Shown here: positions 57,945 to 64,000 of the stretch, piece by piece
How positions within the stretch are numbered: position 1 is the first letter of the stretch
Layout of the letters: each line of letters opens with the position of its first letter
Assembly (NCBI GenBank): GCA_033807775.1
Contig: CM066318.1
Location: 89,174,879-89,238,878, forward strand
Direction of reading: 5' to 3'
From: Saussurea involucrata
Lineage: Eukaryota; Streptophyta; Magnoliopsida; Asterales; Asteraceae
Length of the DNA stretch: 64,000 nucleotides
The notes under the pieces: model-generated
What the model was told of the DNA's origin: nothing
What the model saw: the letters and a program-made list of their open reading frames with translations, nothing else
Database searches by the model: none
Program-made: the position numbers and the translations under genes

Positions 57945-58242
57945 GAAAGAAGAAGGTAGGAAGAGGGGGGGGGGGGGGGTAAGGGGTTTAGGGTTTGTAG
58001 TGGGGTAGGGTAGTGGGGTCCACTTTCTTCATTAATTTTTTTTATTAGGAAAAAGACAAAAATAGGTGTAGAAAGACAAAACTACCCCTTGAGTTAACTG
58101 GGTTAACAGAATTCGTTAAACAGAGGGACCCTTCGCGTGCGCTTTTTGCATACCACAAGGGCGTCCCAGTGTAATAAACGCGTTTTAGGGACCTGATCCA
58201 TAATATGAGCAAACCACGGGGACCGGGGAATGTAATTTACTC
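57945..58242. repeat. Right TIR of MULE B
   Basis: Inverse of the left arm. Has an expanded G run at about 57966-57979. Confidence 0.9.
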
Positions 58243-58346
58243 TAAAAAAATAAAACCTAAAACTAAAAGCGACCCACGTGATTTCCTCCTCCCAACCCAC
58301 CCACCCTTCCATCTTCTTCCCTTCAACCCATTACCACCTCTCTCTC

Positions 58347-58390
<44 letters not shown>

Positions 58391-60370
58391 TCTTCTCTCT
58401 TCAAGTTCGCATAACCTCCCCATCCCCATTTTTTCCAACTATTGTCCATCCTTTTTATATATTTTTCAAGATCTCATATTATCTTTCGTTAAAAGAGCAA
58501 CAATGGAAACCAAAAACAATTTATAAATGAAGAAGAAGGTGACTGAGATCGAAGGGATATATTCGTTCCTTGAGGTTAAACTTAAAATCAAGAGTTTTGC
58601 CCCTATGTTCCTAGAAATAGTTTTGGTTGAAAATTTGAAGAAGATAGTCCAAGGTTTTCTTTTTTTGGGTTTGATTCAACTTCGGATGGGTTTTGACTTT
58701 TGATGATGAACAAAGAACAAGCTTGTGATTTTGATTCAACCCATGATTAACATGCTCATTTTGAGAGGATGTGAAACATCTATTCCTCTACAAAATCAAT
58801 CAATAAAAAGAAGAGTAAATTTTAAAATTGTTATAAACAACAAACCGAAGAAGAGTAAGGCTTGATCTCGATATTGATCTTCGGAGGAAAGGGATGTATA
58901 TATATAATATTTATATATATATAGGGGTGGTATCGGGTACAAACCATACAGATTGTACTAACTCTACAAACTAGTCCTCACCTTTAAAAAAACTAATCAA
59001 CGGATGTTATGAATTCGGTAGCAATCATGTAATTACTGAATTGTTTTTGTTTTTTACATGAAAATTAGATGGCTAAAGGGGTAATTCGGTCCTATGAAAC
59101 AAAAACTAATCATCGACACCAACAGTAGCTAGAAATCAGGATTTCCCTTATTACGATTTCGAATCCACAGTAAATGCATGATTCGATTTTCCATTTTAGA
59201 AACAATATGGATGAATCAAACACGATTTTTAGCTTATCGACCACCGATTTGAGAAGATCTGCAATCGTTCATAAATAATGAATCAAAATTAGGGCTGCTT
59301 CGTTGGAATGCTTCTTTTAGCGACCACCGATTTGAAGAAGGTGTTCATCATTCAGAAACATTGATCCAAAATTGAGGACTGCTTGGTTGGATTCTTGTTT
59401 TAGCGACAACAAATTTGAAAAGGTCTTCAACATTCAGAAACAATGAATCAAAATCGAGGTCTGATTCGTTATGTTTTTTTTTGTATATACCACTCGATTT
59501 GCAGAAGATATACTGACAAAACTAGGGTTTTCGTTGATTTAATCTTCAGTGAGACGCCTGAGTGATAGAATCAGAATGTTGAATTCTTTCTCGAACTTTA
59601 CGAACACGACTGACAACCCTGTTGATTTGGACGAAGAGACGAGTGACCACGAAGAAGTGAATGTCGAAATAGCATATGATTCGGAAGAGGATTCAGAAGA
59701 AATCGTTCATCTTGGTCAAAAGGAAAAAGGTGTGTATCAAAAAACCTAAAAATGTTTGACTGATTAGTGTTGTTTGGATTCATCGATATGAGTTTTATTA
59801 TATGTATATAAAATGTCAACCTTCGTCCAGAAAAATCCAAAGTAAACTACACCTCTCATTCTATTATAATTTAAACATTGACAACATTACGAAAAGTACA
59901 AAAAAATATTACCCAAAAATGGTGGGCCATCTCCCAAATTGGTACTCTATATATTGTTAAATTTGCCAACATACCTACTGGAATAAAACTTTTTCTTTAA
60001 AAAAGATTATTAGAAAATATACAGGGTAATCAACTTCTTTTGAGAATCCAATGGCATGGTTATAACCTTGCTGCTTGAATATGATTTAGTTGTATTCATT
60101 TAATGTGGTCTGATGGATTCATGAATAGATTGCATTCATATAATAGTTGTATTCATTTAATTTGGTTTGATGGATTCATGAATAGATTGCATTCAGATAA
60201 ATAGTTGCATTCATGAATCTGAATTAAGCTAGCATCATGAATGCTTAATGGGCTATTCATGAAGATCTCATCCATGAACATTCATAAGAGCTTCCTGCTA
60301 AAAAGTATGCTAACTTCATGAATGCTTAATGGGCTATTCTTTAAGTAGAATGTAAATGGATTTTTAGTTT
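58243..60370. other. Unassigned AT-rich region
   Basis: A (TC)n tract (58328-58385) is followed by leader-like sequence and a 58-codon plus-strand frame (58527-58703) with no recognised motif. At 58922 a short TA run is followed by GGGGTGGTATCGGGTACAAA, resembling the start of the TA-flanked element at 38242. At 59549-59749 a plus-strand frame between an AATCTTCAG acceptor-like site and an AAAAAG|GTGTGT donor-like site encodes an acidic stretch (SDHEEVNVE, DSEEDSEEIV), perhaps a captured exon. None of these is firm. Confidence 0.4.
60087..60215. repeat. 57-bp tandem repeat with ATTCATGAAT palindromes
   Basis: Two full units and a partial one, starting TAGTTGTATTCATTTAAT and containing GATGGATTCATGAATAG. 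Further ATTCATGAA/CTTAATGGGCTATTC copies follow to 60345. Confidence 0.85.
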
Positions 60371-62470
60371 TGTAATAACCCAAAATAATGTAATCTGATT
60401 TAAAATAGAAGTTAGGGGTGGTAATTGTTTATTTGCGAAAAGTTTGAGGGTAAGATATGAAAGTTGGGAAATTAATTCCCTTTCTTTTTGGTGGGGCGCC
60501 GTATCTGCCGGAATGGAGGAAACACATTTTTTGTTTTACGGTTTTTGGTGTGTGTATGTGTAGCATGTAACACATCGAGAGAGAGGAGAGAAGAGAAAGA
60601 AAATACATGGGAGGGCCCTGTGCATTTTCGTGAGGAGAAATCAAGGAGAAAGAAATAGAGTTGTGTGTGTGGGCTTGTTGAGAGTTGCGAGAGAGAAAGA
60701 GGCAGCGAGAGAGAGAGAGAGAGAGAGAGGCAGCAAGGGAAAGAGGAAGCGAGAGAGAGAGAGAGGTGACGGGGAGAAGGAGACCGGCGGTTGGCTGCCG
60801 GTGGTGGTCGCCGGCGGTGGTGGCTGAGGTGGGTCTAAACCCTAAAAAGATATCGCACTGTCGTTTCATTTAGCGAGAATTAGAGAGAAACAAGAAAAAA
60901 GGGGGAGGATCGTTTGGCAACAGTTTTCCCGTTTCGTGAAGTTGTAATCTGGTAAGAAATCATTCCCTTGTGTATCCTCTTTTATGTCAGTAATGTTAGA
61001 TTTTTTAAGTTCTAGTTGATACCAGTTATGTAAACTGAGAAATCAAATAAGAGTGTTAATATAGACTTTTGATTCTAATTCATATTGTCAAAGTTAAATC
61101 AAATGTTGTTGTGGGTTCTTGGTTAGGATATAATTTGTATCAGTTTATAAAAGATGATTTGTCGTCGAAAGCGTGTAGAGTTAGAGGTTTGGCGCAACCC
61201 TCACCGATTTAGTGTGGGCCGATTTAATTGTTGGGCCGATTTAATTGTTGGGCCGATTTAGTTGTTGGGGCCGATTCGAGTGTTGGGCCGAAGATTTCTA
61301 AAATCCTTTTGGGCTTAGTTATTAAATTGGGCTTGATTATTGTCAAAGTCTACAATTATATTATAAGGGCCTAATGCGTAATTGGTAGTTTAATTATTCA
61401 TTTAGTTTGGGTCACATTATTAGTGACATGATCTAGTATTACTATCTAGAATCAAGTGTTATAATTTTATGTTGGGAACCTAGAGTCGGGTAAATTAATG
61501 GATCCGGTTTAGCATATCACAATGGATGGGTAAGCAAGGACCATTGATTATGATTTTTGAACTAGAAGCGTAATTTACCAACTTAGATAAGTTTGGGTTG
61601 AGTTCGGGATCTAACTCGAGTAATAAATGAACGAATTATGACGTACATTATTAATATAATAGGTCTTTCACCTAGAGATCGAAAGGGTAAGTGAGGAGCT
61701 TTGGAGCAAGCAAGTCAGGTGAGTTTTCTAACTAAAATACGTGCCTTTTTAACGTGTTTTTCTAAAGTGAATACATGATGAGAAATGCCATGTTTTGTTC
61801 TTATGCTTTTATTGCATAAAAGTTGTTTAAAGTTTTATGTGAGATGTATGCATACATTGTGGTAGACGTAAATTGGCTAAGTCGGGGGGAGGTTCCGCCA
61901 GTACTCACGTCGGGGGGGAGGTTCCGTTTATGCCATGGAAGGGAGTATCCAGTAAGGCAAGCGTGAGACTGACTCGTTGTCACTTTCAAGTGACTTCAGG
62001 GTGCCATTTACGGGAGCGGATTTATCCGTGTAAGTTTTATGTAAAGTTATATGACAGTTCATGAAAAGTTATGTGAAAGTTTTATGAAAAGTTATATGAC
62101 AGTTCATGAAAAGTTATGTGAAAGTTTTATGGAAAGATATTTGAAAGTGATGAACTGCTTTTAAATGATTTTGAGAACTGTCAGGAGGGACTCACTAGAC
62201 CTCATGGTCTAACCCTCGCATTTTCCAAACTAAACATTTTCAGGTAAGCAGATAATACGAGGCTCAGGTAAGTGAGCAAGAGCATGATAGAGGACAGAAG
62301 CAGTTAGAGACAGTGCCACTCATACTTTTAGTAGCTAGCTCATTCTCAGTTGTGTATAGGTTGTTTCCGCCAACCTAACTTCGAGACTTATGTAAGAAAT
62401 TTTTGGGACCCATTTTTTTGGGATGTTATGTTTTATATGAATGTATGCTTATTTAGACTGGGTTGTTACA
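60371..62470 (+). repeat. 5' LTR of element C
   Basis: 2100 bp. Its last third matches the element B LTR inverted (for example GACTCACTAGACCTCATGGT, GTAAGTGAGCAAGAGCATGA). The first part is unlike B and has a GAGAGA tract (60690-60770) and a GGTGGTCGCCGGCGGTGG block. The frames in the purine tract are low-complexity and not genes. Confidence 0.8.
61185..61285. repeat. GTTGGGCCGATTTAATT short repeat
   Basis: Four to five copies of GGGCCGATTTAATTGTTG-like units in the LTR. Confidence 0.8.
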
Positions 62471-62472
62471 AT

Positions 62473-62484
62473 TGGTATCAGAGC
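62473..62484 (+). other. Primer-binding site (tRNA-iMet) of element C
   Basis: TGGTATCAGAGC, two bases after the LTR end. Confidence 0.94.
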
Positions 62485-64000
62485 CATAGTTTAAGGGATT
62501 TAGGTGACCGGACGGGCCTAAACTTAAACTTGGGGAGTAGAAATCACAACTGAGAAACAGGAATGCGTTAGGAGGGCACTATTGTAAATACAGGAAATGC
62601 GTTAGGAGGACACTATTATAGAGATAGGACTAATAGGGTACTGAGGACTGTCATGTAAGGTAAGTTTGAAATTCCACCTGGCCAGTGTAGTTGCGAACTT
62701 ACAGGTACATGTATGTGCTTAACCTACCCTTATTACTCTGAAACTGTAGTCAGAAGCTAGTGTTTATGCCGTGTGCCAGTACTTTAGAATGTCAGTAAGA
62801 TCCCTGAGAAGTAGATTGAAACCCATTGTCGGGGAGGTATCGTAAAGGATCAGTTATGATATGATGTATGTATATATCGTAGAGAAGAAAGTTGCTGGAA
62901 TGTATAGAGCCGTCTGGAGATAGATTTTCGTGATTCGAAGAGGATGAGCAATTGCTTGTGAGTAAGACTCCTGGTTTCAGGAGAGTCCCGATTCTAGAAA
63001 TCGTGGGGGTAGATCCGTGGGGATGGTAATAAAGGACAGTGTCGAGATATTGAAACCGTAAGTTCTATAGCGGGTGCAGGATTGGGGCTCTGACTCTTTG
63101 GTCGAGCTTTTCAGTGGCAGGAACGGTTAAAGGGAGATATCAGTAGAGAAAATGAAAGCGTGTAGAGGTAGAATGCGAGATGAATTGGTCAAGGCGAAAA
63201 TAGTAGGAAATGGTTGAGTAGGTGGACCGTTGAATGTATGTATAGCAAGTTGTTGCATGACCGAGAGGGTGACCATTGGTCGTAGGTAAAGTGTCAAGGG
63301 TAAGTTGCGTGAGTGAAGCGGTGGACCTCGTTAGAGTGTGTAGCCTTCAATTGCAAGTAGAGTCTCATGCATGGAGTTTTTTTTTTGTAACGTGAAATTT
63401 CCACGAACTAAGTAGAATGTGTAAATATAAGTTTTGATCGAAAATGAGTCAGAATGTGCACGCGTATGTTTAAAGAAAAGGTAATTTCATTCACTTTGCA
63501 CATTTAAAATTTTGAGCTTAACGATTTGCAAAGTATCTCACACTTTTAATGATAAGTTAAAATTGTTACAAAAAGGTCGGGAAAACGTTTGTCAACCAAA
63601 CTTTTACAGTCAAATGCTTTTTGACCTATTGATATCATACAAATGAGTGTGAGAACCGACTGATTTACCTTGTGTCAGAAATTCTTTCAGTAGTGTGTCA
63701 AATGAAAAGATTTTAATGCAATATATTACTGTCGTAATAACATCGTTCGGTTTGAGCAAGATTGAGGTTTACGGGAAGATGCATGCAAACGATTCTTGGA
63801 TCGTTGTGCAGGGCATTGAAATTATAAGGGTGATGGGGTCATGCGTACCCAAGATGTTTTCAAATGTTGTTTAATTAAAATGATAAAAGGCGCGAAATGA
63901 TTTATTTGTTACGTTGTCATGCATGAAGGCTATGAACTCACTAGGTCATCGAGTATTACATTTTTAAGCTAAGGGAGAACTCCGAGAGTGGAGAGTTGTT
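62485..64000 (+). other. Leader region of element C
   Basis: No gene. Shares blocks in order with element B: ATGCGTTAGGAGG near 62565 and 62595, CAAACGATTCTTGGATCG near 63790, and GTCATGCATGAAGGCTATGA near 63915. Confidence 0.75.

Larger units (their letters stand above)
56869..58242. mobile_element. MULE B (Pack-MULE-like) with ~295-bp TIRs
   Basis: The left arm 56869-57165 and right arm 57945-58242 are reverse complements with few differences, starting GAGTAAATTACATTCCC. Flanks are TATAAAAAA on the left and TAAAAAAAT on the right, consistent with a slipped A-rich target duplication but not an exact 9-mer. The 780-bp centre has CCGGAAA and CGTCGGA blocks like a gene leader, with no long frame and no transposase. 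Probably captured gene sequence, but the donor is not recognised. Confidence 0.82.
60371..64000 (+). mobile_element. LTR retrotransposon C, 5' part, runs off the window
   Basis: The LTR 60371-62470 (TGTAATAACCC...GGTTGTTACA) is followed at once by the tRNA-iMet primer site. The first 1.5 kb of interior matches, inverted, the primer-side interior of element B (48170-49600). It is in plus orientation, opposite to A, B and the outer element. No coding sequence is seen before 64000. Confidence 0.85.

Noticed and set aside
56869..58242. Exact 9-bp duplication for MULE B
   Set aside because: The A-rich flanks match only as TAAAAAA, so I cannot claim an exact duplication.
58205..58526. Frames through the (TC)n tract
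   Set aside because: Ser/Leu or Arg/Glu dipeptide translations of a microsatellite.
60429..60873. Frames in the GAGAGA tract of LTR C
   Set aside because: Low-complexity translation of a purine tract inside an LTR.

Overview
This is plant nuclear DNA made almost entirely of transposable elements nested inside one another. The elements are tRNA-iMet-primed LTR retrotransposons, a Tat-type Ty3-gypsy element with a second RNase H, a Ty1-copia element, an L1-type LINE, Mutator-like elements (MULEs) with long terminal inverted repeats, a Helitron with A|T flanks, and AT-rich MITE-like DNA. I see no intact host gene, tRNA, rRNA or CRISPR array. The host looks like a eudicot. An Asteraceae-like genome is possible, but that is only an impression and the window alone cannot settle the species.

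Region 1 (1-26.5 kb) is a stack of insertions. An old LTR-retrotransposon fragment (from 26049) was invaded by a LINE (poly-A at 26048). The LINE was invaded by a minus-strand gypsy-derived element whose two LTRs lie at 1-11207 (split, 5' part outside the window) and 21975-23785. That element then took a Tat-lineage gypsy (14123-20968, TSD CACAC) in its interior and a large nonautonomous element with 2.9 kb LTRs (305-9991, TSD CATGT) in its left LTR.

Region 2 (26.4-33.1 kb) is an LTR (26414 to about 33113) split by a Tourist/PIF-like element (26511-32986, TSD TAA). That element is itself split by a 5.66 kb MULE (26815-32470, TIRs of about 95 bp, 9-bp TSD AATTATTTT). The MULE carries a decayed multi-exon minus-strand gene of the DUF1985/Ulp1-protease type (Kaonashi-like). 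It has a recognisable TATA box, a 7-codon first exon and a 2.1 kb first intron that holds a 15.5-copy, 48/49-bp minisatellite and a long hairpin.

Region 3 (33.3-41.5 kb) holds a 2.7 kb Helitron with a captured gene 5' end and an internal duplication, a partial copy of the same cargo outside it, a (TA)n-flanked TIR element with a TTTCATTACAG minisatellite, and a diverged satellite-like array with a period of about 160 + 322 bp.

Region 4 (41.5-56.6 kb) is a Ty1-copia element (41516-55919, TSD CCAAC) inserted in that array. Its gag is cut at codon 32 by another nonautonomous LTR element (43824-51275, TSD GCCAA). The copia gag-pol has frameshifts, a stop codon and deletions that removed part of gag and nearly all of RNase H.

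Region 5 (56.6-64 kb) has a 1.37 kb MULE/Pack-MULE with TIRs of about 295 bp, unassigned AT-rich DNA, a short tandem repeat, and a third tRNA-iMet-primed LTR element (LTR 60371-62470, plus strand) that runs off the window. The three LARD-like families (regions 1, 4 and 5) share LTR ends, primer site and internal blocks. In the two whose pol end lies in the window, remnants of the pol C-terminus sit just before the polypurine tract; a third, shorter remnant is seen in the 305-9991 element.
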